DNA of 32,439 nucleotides, from positions 43,055-75,493 of the forward strand of contig KN885208.1 of assembly GCA_000934455.1 (NCBI GenBank), read 5' to 3'. Below are positions 11,891 to 22,215 of the stretch, piece after piece (position 1 is the first letter of the stretch; every line of letters starts with the position of its first letter). This DNA comes from Apostichopus parvimensis. Lineage: Eukaryota > Echinodermata > Holothuroidea > Aspidochirotida > Stichopodidae. The position numbers and the translations under genes are program-made. The notes below the pieces were generated by a model. The model did not search any database, was not told the origin of the DNA, and was given only the letters and a program-made list of their open reading frames with translations.

Positions 11891-14800
11891 TCAGTTGGTG
11901 AACTGCGACGCAACCCACGCAAGAGCCCACTTGAGATTGGTAAGCATAAACTTCAGTGCTTTTGTCCACTGTTCTTCAGAATTAAATTGTATTCTGTACA
12001 AAAGCAAAAAACAAAAATATATAATAATAAATAAAAAAAATAAGCCCACTGCATGTCTCTACCATTAACATGTAGAGCTAATTTTTACCAGCTTCTAGCA
12101 CCTTCTTGGCCAAATGACAAAATGCCTATCAGTATTTGTCAAAAAACGGTGCACTGTCATGACGAAACATTTGCACTAACATCTAGGTTAAAACGTTGCA
12201 ACATGACGTCAGAATTATACTTACAACTTGGAAGTTCTTTTTGTTTTAATCTCTACAGATCATGACAAAAAATTGTCCATATTACTCGAAAGTAATATTC
12301 TGATTTCTTTTGGGACACCTTCAAGAGCTTGAAACAATGATAATCGGTGATGATCATGTTACATGAGAGCATTAATAACCTATGTGAATGTACAGAAAGC
12401 ATGTAAAACTGAAAACTAAAATACTGTAACTTGAGTGAATTTTGTGGGTAGTGGTTATAAATAAAAAAATCCCCAACTATCAAGCAGCATATTAACAGGG
12501 TGTGTGATAGTTTAGAACAAACACTTACGTACAAAACACTTACGTACAAATCACTTACGTACAAACCACTTATGTACAAAGTACTTACGTACAAATCCCT
12601 TACGTACAAATCGCTTAACTACTGTATGCAACTATAACTCACTTGATCGAGTAACTTATTCCTCCCCCGGCCCCACCCTCCAACTATCAAGCAGCATATT
12701 GAGAGGGTGTGTGACAGTTTAGAACAAACATTAATCACTTACCCACAAATCATTTACGTACTAATCACTTACATACTGCATGCAACTATAACTCACTTGA
12801 TCGAGTAAGACTTATTCGTGTTAGGATCTTCAATTTTTCCGTTGGCGATCTTGTAAGGTAGACGGAAGCTGCTGTCTCCTCTTTCGATTTCCTCCTCGAA
12901 TTGCTGAAGACAATCCAAGAAGGCTACCATCGCTTGATCGACCCTGGGAGATGAAATGAACGAGAATGAGACGACCTCATGCGATGATGTCTGTGTCGTG
13001 ATTTGATGTTTCATGAGGTAGTTTGCATACATTTGAGTACTGATCAAAAAAACCTCTCTATTTGCAGGGATGTGCCCAGGATTTCATGAGTGCCGGGTAT
13101 ACTGATCGCCGTCCTAGGGGAGGGGTCTATTGTTTTCGATTTTTGAAGGTGCTCAGATGCCAAATGCTGGCACTTGTGTAGCTTTTCAAGCACATACACA
13201 AGTACTAGATTTGCTAACAATTTACATATTTTAATTTTTGTTTAAGTGAAATATATTACGTACCTGGTAAAAGTTATTAGTTTGTTTCAAAGAGATTTTA
13301 CAAGGGACCGATTGAAAGCCCTAAGTAATGTTTCTCGCATGCGAAACTGATGTATTATTAGTCTGTATGATTTTGGCATAGGCTAGGCCCAATTTATGTT
13401 GAATATATTGTTAGGAATGTCGGGATTTTAGATGAAAATAGAGCTGGGCGGGATTCACAATTTTTAAGACAGTGCTGGGCGGTAATTTTTAGTGCTGGGC
13501 GGGGCCGCCCAATGTGGGCACATCCCTGTATTTGGAAAAATGATTTTTTTTTGGGAAGCTTTTTAATTGAATCACCAATTGCATATAAACACATTACCCA
13601 AGTATTCATAAATGATTCAGTTTATTTCAATTTACCCCATACTAAATATTGTGAGATATTAAAATAGATCATTTACGTATACATGTCCATTTCATTATGT
13701 GAAATCTCTTAGAAGGGAAGTAAGGCAATGACTTAATTTTATAATCAAACTTACTTTGTGTCCCAGAAGAACCTGAACCCACCAGTGCCATAGAGTGGTA
13801 GCTGCTTTGATTTCTCGTTGAGACATTCAATGAAAGAATGATTACCCAGTGGAACCAGCCGATACCTACAAAGGAGATTATCAGAGAGTGTACACTATTT
13901 GAACCAAACGGTAACAGTGCCTTGCAGTGGTAGTTGCCTTGGTAACAGTGTTTGAATGACTTGATTAGTAAAGCTACCAGCAGTAGTAAGGACCTCCTCA
14001 CACCCAAAAGGCAAGCCTAAAATTAATACCAAATTACTAAAACTAAACTGTTTTAACAGTCACCAACACCAAATGCAAAAAATTAGCAGAGCCTGTTAAA
14101 GGGTGAGTTTTTATTTGCCATTTGTGTACAAAGTGTCAGTTAAATGTTTGTTGAACTTTAAGCATATTGAGTGACTGAAAAAATGTGACTATTTAGGATA
14201 CTTGGGGACCGAAAAGACATACGAACGATCGTTAAAAGCCAAAAACCCGAAATAAGGCCACGGGATTAGGTAATACTAACCTTTGGAATTTAAAGTTCAT
14301 CTTATGAGCTAGTGAATGAAGTAGGAGGACTGTCTGACCCCAAGCCGCATTAATTTCGTTCCATTCAACTGGTACACTGGGAAGACGACCTAGACGAAAT
14401 CCATTGATGGTTCCAAAGTGACCATTGTGCCTAACAGCATATCAGAAAGGGAAAAAATTGTCTTTCATTATGACATGTTCACAATTTTTTTATTAAATTC
14501 TACTATTTTCATCACAACATAATGTTTGCAAGAACTGCTCCAAGAAACCAAGTTTTGTCGGGATTAGGAAAATGAACGATCACGAGAACCGCCCACTCCT
14601 TGCTACTAAAGCTGATAGAAATTTTTAAAGAATTCCTCATATCTTACCAAAAAAAATATAGAAATACAGTTATTCGGAAAATTCTAAGAAATACAAATAC
14701 AAATAATTTTCTTCAGCTTTCATGACATTTATATTTTATTCTGTTATATTTATTGTTAAACAGCAATCTGAGTAACAGTAATTTTTTTTTTGGGGGGGGT

Positions 14801-17800
14801 TACTTTGAGAATATAAATACATAGCTGCATGTTTATGTCATATCATATATTTGTGTTTTCTGAATTTTCCTGATCATAAATAAAACCTTTTGGTGTACAA
14901 TACCTGCCTTTCAATGGTGTGAAGCAATTTGGCAAAAAATGTGGACAGTATTTTGCTATCTAGTATCTAATATGACATAAAGCATTCTGAAGTTGAGTTT
15001 ATCTTTAAAATAATGAACTACTGAACGGTTTGGTGGTGTACAAAATTTACATTACACATTGTTACATCATTCATGTAGCAATTTGGCCCTTGGTTTGCAT
15101 TGCATTTTCTTCATCGGAGGATTCGAGAGATATGGATCCTTCTGCTTGAAACTTACCAGATGTGGAATGTTGCGTTAAATACATTTGTCTTTCGTAATCT
15201 GTCTAGCTGAGTCTGTGCATATCTTAATTGGTTGTCTACACTTCTCTGCTCCTCCTGGAAGTTCAAAAGCTGCTGTTTCTGAGCTGTGTAGTTTTTCCAA
15301 TAGCTGGGAAAGGGGAGGGGGGGGGGACAAAAACAGAAAGTTATTAAAGATCAATTTACATCCAGTTTTCGGTCACAGTAAATAAGTCACAAGTAGAAAA
15401 TCAAGGCAAACGTCACAGATCCAACGACTGTGAACTGCAAACCACCCTGTGCTGGTGACAGCAACATCACTGGCCTGTCACTGGGAGCTACAACTTCTGT
15501 TAACCATACTGTCTACCTATCGTAGTTCTAAACCTGATTCTGTTCTGTGACAGCAACATCACTGGCCTGTCACAGGGAGGTTGGAAGCTACAACTTAAGT
15601 TAACAATACTGACAACATATCTCTTGTGACAGCAACATCTCTGTCACTGTCAGCGAAAGCTCCCTGTTCCCTACTCTTACTATTACCAATCATGTGTTCT
15701 TGACTTGATCTTTACCCAGTGACATGAGGGTATTTCCCACAAAGTTCTTATATTTTCTGTACAACCAGTACTTTTGTGCTCTACCACCAACTGACCTATC
15801 CAGCACTTAGTTGGTGATATTAATATAAAAAAGAATGCACAAAATAGCGTCTGTGTGATGTGATGTTGAAAACTTGAAATGATAACAGTGATTATTTGCT
15901 GATTAAAATGTTTCGCTGATACAGTTTAGGTCGGTTACCTGAGTTTTGATCAAATTGTAATCTTAGTTTTGATGAGATTAATAAAATTGATCGATTTTCC
16001 CAAAAAAATGCGATAAATATGCTTTAATCTGGCAAACCTTTTCTCTTCCAGCTCTAATTGTTTTAGATCACTCTTATATGTCTTGGTCTCTTCCGCTATT
16101 TCTTTTCTCTCGTCCTCAAGCTCCTCCAGTTGCTTGATGAGGTCTGATTCCTGTAGCCGCAACTGGAGAGGGGGGGNNNNNNNNNNNNNNNNNNNNNNNN
16201 NNNNNNNNNNNNNNNNNNNNNNNNNNNNNNNNNNNNNNNNNNNNNNNNNNNNNNNNNNNNNNNNNNNNNNNNNNNNNNNNNNNNNNNNNNNNNNNNNNNN
16301 NNNNNNNNNNNNNNNNNNNNNNNNNNNNNNNNNNNNNNNNNNNNNNNNNNNNNNNNNNNNNNNNNNNNNNNNNNNNNNNNNNNNNNNNNNNNNNNNNNNN
16401 NNNNNNNNNNNNNNNNNNNNNNNNNNNNNNNNNNNNNNNNNNNNNNNNNNNNNNNNNNNNNNNNNNNNNNNNNNNNNNNNNNNNNNNNNNNNNNNNNNNN
16501 NNNNNNNNNNNNNNNNNNNNNNNNNNNNNNNNNNNNNNNNNNNNNNNNNNNNNNNNNNNNNNNNNNNNNNNNNNNNNNNNNNNNNNNNNNNNNNNNNNNN
16601 NNNNNNNNNNNNNNNNNNNNNNNNNNNNNNNNNNNNNNNNNNNNNNNNNNNNNNNNNNNNNNNNNNNNNNNNNNNNNNNNNNNNNNNNNNNNNNNNNNNN
16701 NNNNNNNNNNNNNNNNNNNNNNNNNNNNNNNNNNNNNNNNNNNNNNNNNNNNNNNNNNNNNNNNNNNNNNNNNNNNNNNNNNNNNNNNNNNNNNNNNNNN
16801 NNNNNNNNNNNNNNNNNNNNNNNNNNNNNNNNNNNNNNNNNNNNNNNNNNNNNNNNNNNNNNNNNNNNNNNNNNNNNNNNNNNNNNNNNNNNNNNNNNNN
16901 NNNNNNNNNNNNNNNNNNNNNNNNNNNNNNNNNNNNNNNNNNNNNNNNNNNNNNNNNNNNNNNNNNNNNNNNNNNNNNNNNNNNNNNNNNNNNNNNNNNN
17001 NNNNNNNNNNNNNNNNNNNNNNNNNNNNNNNNNNNNNNNNNNNNNNNNNNNNNNNNNNNNNNNNNNNNNNAGATAGGAAATAACTTATTTGGTTGCAGAA
17101 ATGACTATCACATGCTATCAAAAACTGTCAAATTTGTTTCTGCAACTGTGTGGGGGGGGGGGGGGGGAATGTGAAAACCATTGTTTAATGAGATAGGAAA
17201 TAAATTATCTGGTTGCAGAAATAACTATTACATGCTATCAAAGACGATCAAAATTGTTTCACAAAGTGCAAATAAGCATAGCAGGTTTGATAAACACAGA
17301 AACCTTAGCATTTCCAATACTGTAGGACAAAACAAACTTCACACTTTCAAATTACTGCACAGTATTTTCAAAAGTACATTTATACCCCGACCAATAAGTC
17401 ATTTACATGACATACCTACAGGTTCAGCCCTGCAAGAGATCTCCCTATGTACATGTGTCTGACTTCACAATACCGAGAGCTAATGGTTATTCATAGATGA
17501 TTACTTAAAGATTATCACTCTTGCCTCTACATATGCTAGAGAAAAGTCAATCAGTGGTTACTCAGACTCAGAATCCAAAATGAATTTTCACAGTCACCAC
17601 AAGGGCACACTGGGTTACTTTGCTTCTTAACGAACTAATGATATCGATATTTGTGAGATGGTATTGATTATGTAGAACCCACTGTAGCATGCCGTTGGAA
17701 GATAACAAAAATTCTGCTTTAAGTTTCAAGCTTTCGGGGCAAACTTTGGCTTTACCTTCTCAAGTTCTTGGTGTAGTATTGTTTCCTCTTCGTCATCTAC

Positions 17801-20800
17801 CGCCTCTTCGTTGAGATGATCCAGGGCTTGTCGGTACAACTTACAATCTTCCTCCACGATTCGATACTGCTGGTCTAGTTGGTTCAGTAATAACGTTGTA
17901 CACTCCTGCGATACAATGCAAAGGGTAAGTTATGAACCTTCTTTGATTTGCACATTGGAATACAGTACACATATATATGAAATTTACCTCAGTCTCAACT
18001 AGATAATCAGGCGGTACAGTGTGGTCAATACTGGATCATCATTGGCACGATGAACGGAAATAATAAATAAAATCACAATCCTTTACATCAAGTGACAAGA
18101 CTCCTGCCCAGAAAATGATATTAGTAGACAATGTTACAGGTTTGCAAATGAGATAAAAAAAAAAAAAATTTTTAATATAAAATTTGTGGGACACAAAATA
18201 TTTTGAGTAAAATGTACTGAAACTGCTACTGACTGGGTAATCAAGAACAGAACAAAACAGATGATAATTCATGTAATAATATCATCTGGTTTGGTTAGAA
18301 TGATGTTATAGTTTGAGTTAGATCTACTGAAACGGCTCTGCTGACTGGGTTAATCAGGAACGGAAAAAAATGGAGAACTCATTCATGTGTGAATATCAAA
18401 CGGTTTTGGTTAGAATAATGTAAAGCTGCAATACAAAATAGGAAGTTTAAAATAAATCACATCCAACTACATGATTGAAAAATGTTCTTTGAAGACCCTA
18501 CCTCACATAGCGGATGATCGATATCTGTGTTCCCAGACATTATATCAAACAGCTGGGCAGCTACCTACCGAAGAAAGAAGATGAGGGGAATAAAAACTCA
18601 ATTCAGAATGAATTAAAACAACTGTAAAATAATCCATCGCAAGAAACCCACTCTGGTATGTATGAAGAACTGGAAGTTTGTAAACTACTAAGTTTGTTTA
18701 ATAGCATTTTATTAAGAAAAGTTTGATCATGAGTGAATTCATTTTGAGGTCGAATCATCACGTAAATGACCGGTAAAATTTTGTATAAATATTACAAATT
18801 GCAATTTTTTTTTCGATAGAATTGAATTCCTAGCCCTTGGGATTCACTACGACTAAACCAAACTAACAGTTACAGAGGATTTAAATTGACACTTCCTCTA
18901 ATAACCTCAATACAGATATAGATCTACAGGATAAGAGATAGCAATTCTTTCTTATATTTTTAGAAGGTTTACCTTGATTCTGTGGACAAACGAGTCCATT
19001 TTGCTGGTAGCTGTTTCACCAACCATCATGAAGCCCTGGCTGCTGTCCTGAGTCGATGAACTAAACAGAAGGGACAATTAAAAGGCAGAATAAAAGAGAT
19101 AGAAGCTTGAATAATTTTGAGCTTGTAAGAGCAGGTGACAAAAACCTTTTTCCCTATTTCAATACTGAAATACCAGAGCCAGAAGGCAAACTTGTAGGTT
19201 CAAGGTTAACTTCTATAACATCATAAAAAAAAAACATCATAAAATGTAAGATGCCCTTAAACCAAGGGTTAAACGAGATAGCTTAAAGATCATAATTTTC
19301 GTCATCTCAAAATTTGAGTGTGATAGAAAATTCTAAAAGTTTTTGGTAGTTCTTTCATACAAGAATTTTCAACAGACAATGATGACTGTTTAAAGGGAGT
19401 GAAGACTCTCGCACAAAGAAATGTCTGATGCCGGTAATCTGACCTAGTTTCGAATGAGGTGTAACAGAAGTGTTAGACACCACCACCGATGCCAGAAAAT
19501 ACACACACAGAGCTTGCTACTGTAGGTAATTAGAAACTATTGTACAGTCAGTACATACAGCTACGGTCAATACCCACAACACAGTGTACATAGCAGCGAT
19601 GGACATCTCAGGTCCAGATAAAAGATTACAAGGTATCACGTTTCATTACTGTCCGCATTTTGTAGTGACAAGAAAAATACTTCACTTGCAAGCAACGGAA
19701 AGTTAACTTTTTCAGAGGCGGCACGCGGTTTGGGGCGAGTCTTCAATGCCTTTAACTTAAAGAAATTGTAGCGAAATTTTATCATCTATTTTTAAAACAT
19801 TTGCACTTCATCACAGTTTGCTTACAATTGTCAGCTGATTTTACTACACAACCATCAGTTGCCTTTCACCATCAACAGACCAGCAATTCCTTTTGAAACC
19901 ACCTCTTTTGTTCACCACTGGTCAGCCTATTCAACATGGTCACTCAATAGAATTTAGATCAGCCAAGCTCACTCTTGTTGAAATACCTTCACTACTGTAC
20001 CCTAGTAGTTGTTTTTGTACCATGGCAACAACTGGCCAATCAGGAGACAGTCTAAAAATAAGCACATGACACAATTCTGTAGATCTATACCATGTGCAGT
20101 CATCTTAGTAGAAGGACTTTACCAAGAAGCAAGAATTTTCTGCTAAGACTCAAGGAAATATATACTACTACTCATCTACACTATGTTATGTTATCAGCTG
20201 CAACAACTACTAGTAGGAATTCTCACATAGATTTAATTTTGGATATCATCTACCATCTGTAAAAAATTTCATCGCTTGTGTTATCCAAGGAGGAGTTAAT
20301 TTCAAGTGTATTTTTGTTTGGACGCGTTTCGTCGGAAAATTATATGGACATCAAGCCTCCGGGCCCCAGATGATTTATTTTGTTGGATTGCCACATTTCG
20401 AACAGGAGTTATTCATCTCCACTGGTGAGCTTAAATGCACTTATATTTTATGTTAGGCATTCAAATTACGAATACCAACAAAATAATATCTCAATCAGGG
20501 ATGGAAACTTCTTTAAGAGCAACTGTAAAATAATTGTTAAAGTTTGAACATTCATTCATAAGTGACTGAATATTATTAGACTTTCTAGCCTATTTGAGGG
20601 CAACATCCTCAAGGCTGATGACACCTCATATCTTGTGAAAGTGCACTGCGGCTGCTTAATTCAACTACATCCTGGACAACCTTACACTTTCAATTTCATT
20701 GGCAATAGACCACTAGCAAGTCTGCGAAAGTTTTTCTATTTTTATTATTTTTTTTTTTTGGTTCACCCCATAGAATGATAGTCAATTAAAGGAATATTCC

Positions 20801-22126
20801 GGTGGGTGAAGTTAGTTGGCTTTTTTTTGCTCAACAGTATTACTGCAAATTTTCTGCCTCTTTATGTCAAAACCATATCCTTATATTATTTTCTATAATA
20901 CTGAGATACCAATTTTCAATTCTGAAGATGTTTTAGGAATTACATCTGGAAACAGCAGAGAATGTCATCATAGCAGTTTAGTAATGTTTTTTTATTCTAT
21001 TCCTTGATTTTAATGATTGTACCACAGAGGAAAATAATATACAGAGATATGTATATTTTCATGAAATTCTAAATCCAGAGATTATAAATACCTGTAGCTT
21101 TAAAGGCATATATTCTTAATAAATTTCATAATCAAAAGTGCTCAATAAAATTCAAGTATTCATATTTTCTTTGATCAGTCCATGGTGATTAATATAACAG
21201 AAATTGATACAAATGCCTAATACAATGGAAAAAGTGCTTACTTTGGTGCCAAGACTTCTTTATGAGAGATTGCACTATCTTTATATACCTCAAAGACACC
21301 TTGGTTACTGGTCTCTTGTGATAACGGGGATGCTGAACCCGACCCAGATAAGAGAGGAGCTGAAAAGATTTAAAAAAAGAGACACATAGCTGAAGCATTT
21401 GGTGGAGTGTTTACGCTGTGTAACCATTGTTACGTTTACCCACAATGAACAGTATGGCATGCACAGGGCTGGTTTTTGCCTGTTGGTGGCACACATGCTG
21501 AATTGAACATTTTGTAAATTTTGTAGGACGTTGACCTTTTTGCAGATTCTTATTAGTACATTTAAGCAGACAGTGAAAACAGCCACATAACCAATGTTCA
21601 CTACCTTCCTTTAGCCTATGAAAGCATACCTATCTTCTATAATGGAAGATCATGCACCACTTTACAAAACAATACTGGCCAAAATATTTCATAAAGTTAC
21701 AAGAATTGTCAAAATGTTGTCGATAAAATGTCAAAAATAAATTGCATAGTTTGTCATATCTTTCAAACAGTTTCAACAGCAAACATGTCAAAGGCCTCTG
21801 CAAACACAGAAACAAATATCTTAGGCCATAAGCTGTTAGGTGTAGCTTGTGTAAATTGTGTGAAACTGAAAGAAGGAACAAATATGGCTAGTCTAGGCTA
21901 ACAAACAATAACAGTTAGGCCTAGGCTAAACTTGATGATGTTACATTTACAATTAAGAGAACCTTATTCTGGGTTAGGCTGCTATACCTGTTAAGTCATC
22001 ATAAGTCCGACTATCTAGTGATGAAAATGACTGATCCAATTGAAGCGGCTGAGAGCATCGCTGGCACAAGAAATTAATTTGGCTTGTTGCTACGCCTCTT
22101 GATTCCACACTCGAGCTTCCTGCCAT
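11891..22126 (-). CDS. BECN1: Beclin 1 (ATG6/VPS30), complete, 11 coding exons
   Basis: Beclin 1 is the scaffold of the class III PI3-kinase (VPS34) complexes that start autophagy and sort endosomes. Coding exons in transcript order: 22126-21988, 21359-21242, 19060-18973, 18564-18502, 17905-17756, 16162-16038, 15303-15157, 14430-14281, 13865-13755, 12943-12797, 11993-11891 (stop 11893-11891). All introns are GT-AG and the phases join without a break: 1,341 nt, 446 residues (human 450). Start ATG at 22126. Two CxxC pairs that in human bind zinc are kept: CQRC (21-24) and CEEC (135-138). The BH3 region (about 104-122) reads [15 protein letters not shown], where human has LKVTGD before LFDIMSG. 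A coiled coil follows (about 137-280). The C-terminal ECD/BARA domain has [26 protein letters not shown], and the membrane-binding aromatic finger FFW at 359-361, the same numbers as human. The C-terminus reads [12 protein letters not shown]. The 5' and 3' UTRs were not defined. The 894-base N gap lies wholly in intron 5 and costs no exon. Confidence 0.97.
12473..12660. repeat. Duplicated block A, beclin intron 10 (with decoy donor)
   Basis: This block begins ccaactatcaagcagcatatt and ends atcgagtaacttatt. It is the expanded counterpart of block B at 12680-12816. It contains a copy of the last ~20 nt of exon 10 plus its donor; on the minus strand it reads CGATCAA|gtgagttatag, with the boundary at 12643/12642. 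Between the shared ends it carries the 15-bp tandem array. Confidence 0.9.
12522..12620. repeat. 15-bp minisatellite (cacttacgtacaaan), ~6.5 units
   Basis: Six full 15-bp units start at 12522, 12537, 12552, 12567, 12582 and 12597, followed by a decayed partial unit. The core is cttacgtacaaa. Because the unit is a multiple of three, the minus strand gives a meaningless Tyr-Val-Ser-rich open frame. Confidence 0.95.
12680..12816. repeat. Duplicated block B, spanning the real exon 10 donor
   Basis: This 137-bp block shares both ends with block A (12473-12660) but has only degenerate 15-bp units inside. It overlaps the last 20 nt of beclin exon 10 (12797-12816) and the functional gtgagt donor at 12796. 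Confidence 0.9.
13065..13528. mobile_element. hAT-like MITE in beclin intron 9
   Basis: The left end reads CAGGGATGTGCCC at 13065 and the right end is its exact reverse complement ending at 13528, giving a 13-bp perfect terminal inverted repeat. It is flanked on both sides by TATTTG (13059-13064 and 13529-13534). The 464-bp interior has no coding capacity and contains repeated gctgggcgg motifs near the right end. CA...TG ends with GC-rich inverted repeats fit non-autonomous hAT elements, but hAT target duplications are usually 8 bp and only 6 match here. The superfamily is therefore tentative. Confidence 0.82.
15455..15660. repeat. Minisatellite, ~2.5 copies, beclin intron 6
   Basis: The motif gtgacagcaacatc starts at 15455, 15547 and 15626, so the spacing is 92 and 79 bases. 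The first two copies also share ctggcctgtcac and a gagctacaactt / gttaac segment. The third copy is truncated and diverged. Confidence 0.85.
16177..17070. other. Assembly gap (894 N)
   Basis: This is a run of N inside beclin intron 5. It abuts a G-run on the left (16171-16176, the pyrimidine tract of the exon 6 acceptor) and a 120-bp tandem repeat unit on the right, which probably explains the assembly break. Open frames that cross it are artefacts. The exons on either side join in phase. Confidence 0.99.
17071..17270. repeat. 120-bp tandem duplication next to the gap, with G16 run
   Basis: The segment starting agataggaaataa at 17071 recurs at 17191, exactly 120 bases on. It shares tggttgcagaaat and catgctatcaaa over about 70 bp. 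A 16-G homopolymer (17152-17167) lies between the copies. The unit runs into the gap, so more copies may be hidden there. Confidence 0.9.
18201..18423. repeat. ~110-bp tandem duplication, beclin intron 4
   Basis: Two diverged units share tttgagt, tactgaaac, gactgggt, aatca(a/g)gaac and ggttagaat(g/a)atgt landmarks, the second shifted by about 110-118 bases. The unit has no transposon-like ends. Confidence 0.8.
19390..19755 (-). mobile_element. TTAA-flanked MITE, copy 2 (inverted)
   Basis: This 366-bp reverse-orientation copy of the element at 11131-11498 lies in beclin intron 2, bounded by TTAA at 19390-19393 and 19752-19755. The two copies are alignable along their length with scattered substitutions and small indels. 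Relative to beclin transcription they have opposite orientations. There is no coding capacity. Confidence 0.85.
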
Positions 22127-22215
22127 CTCTGCGAAACAGTCTAACGTTAGGCTTGGTATAGCCTAACCTACAACTAAGGCTAAAGTTAGTAGTGTAGCTA
22201 CAGTAGGCTAGCCGG
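21884..22215. repeat. Degenerate TAGGCTA/TAGCCTA cluster at beclin 5' end
   Basis: At least seven variants of TAGGC / GCCTA, including the palindrome TAGGCCTA, fall within about 330 bases around the first coding exon. Similar scattered words occur elsewhere in the window (for example near 8845 and 8890). They could be decayed repeats or promoter-proximal motifs. No TATA box is obvious upstream of the ATG at 22126. Confidence 0.4.

Larger units (their letters stand above)
11994..21987 (-). other. Beclin 1 introns 1-10: contents
   Basis: Intron sizes in order: 628, 2181, 408, 596, 1593 (with gap), 734, 726, 415, 811 and 803 bp. Intron 2 holds a TTAA MITE (19390-19755) and otherwise plain AT-rich DNA. 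Intron 4 holds a 110-bp tandem duplication. Intron 5 holds the gap and a 120-bp tandem duplication. Intron 6 holds a short minisatellite. Intron 9 holds a 464-bp transposon remnant. Intron 10 holds a 15-bp minisatellite and a duplicated splice donor. Introns 1, 3, 7 and 8 show nothing notable. The acceptors of exons 6 and 7 have unusually C-rich pyrimidine tracts, seen as G-runs on the + strand at 16171-16176 and about 15307-15328. Confidence 0.85.

Noticed and set aside
12253..12609. Minus-strand Tyr/Val/Ser repeat open frame
   Set aside because: It is the translation of the 15-bp minisatellite in beclin intron 10.
16083..17174. Long open frames on both strands across the gap
   Set aside because: They consist almost wholly of N. 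The minus-strand one overlaps beclin exon 6 in a real frame only at its end.
21189..21601. Minus-strand open frames over beclin exon 2
   Set aside because: They use the wrong frames. The spliced frame through 21359-21242 gives [10 protein letters not shown], which follows the human TAPLL pattern.
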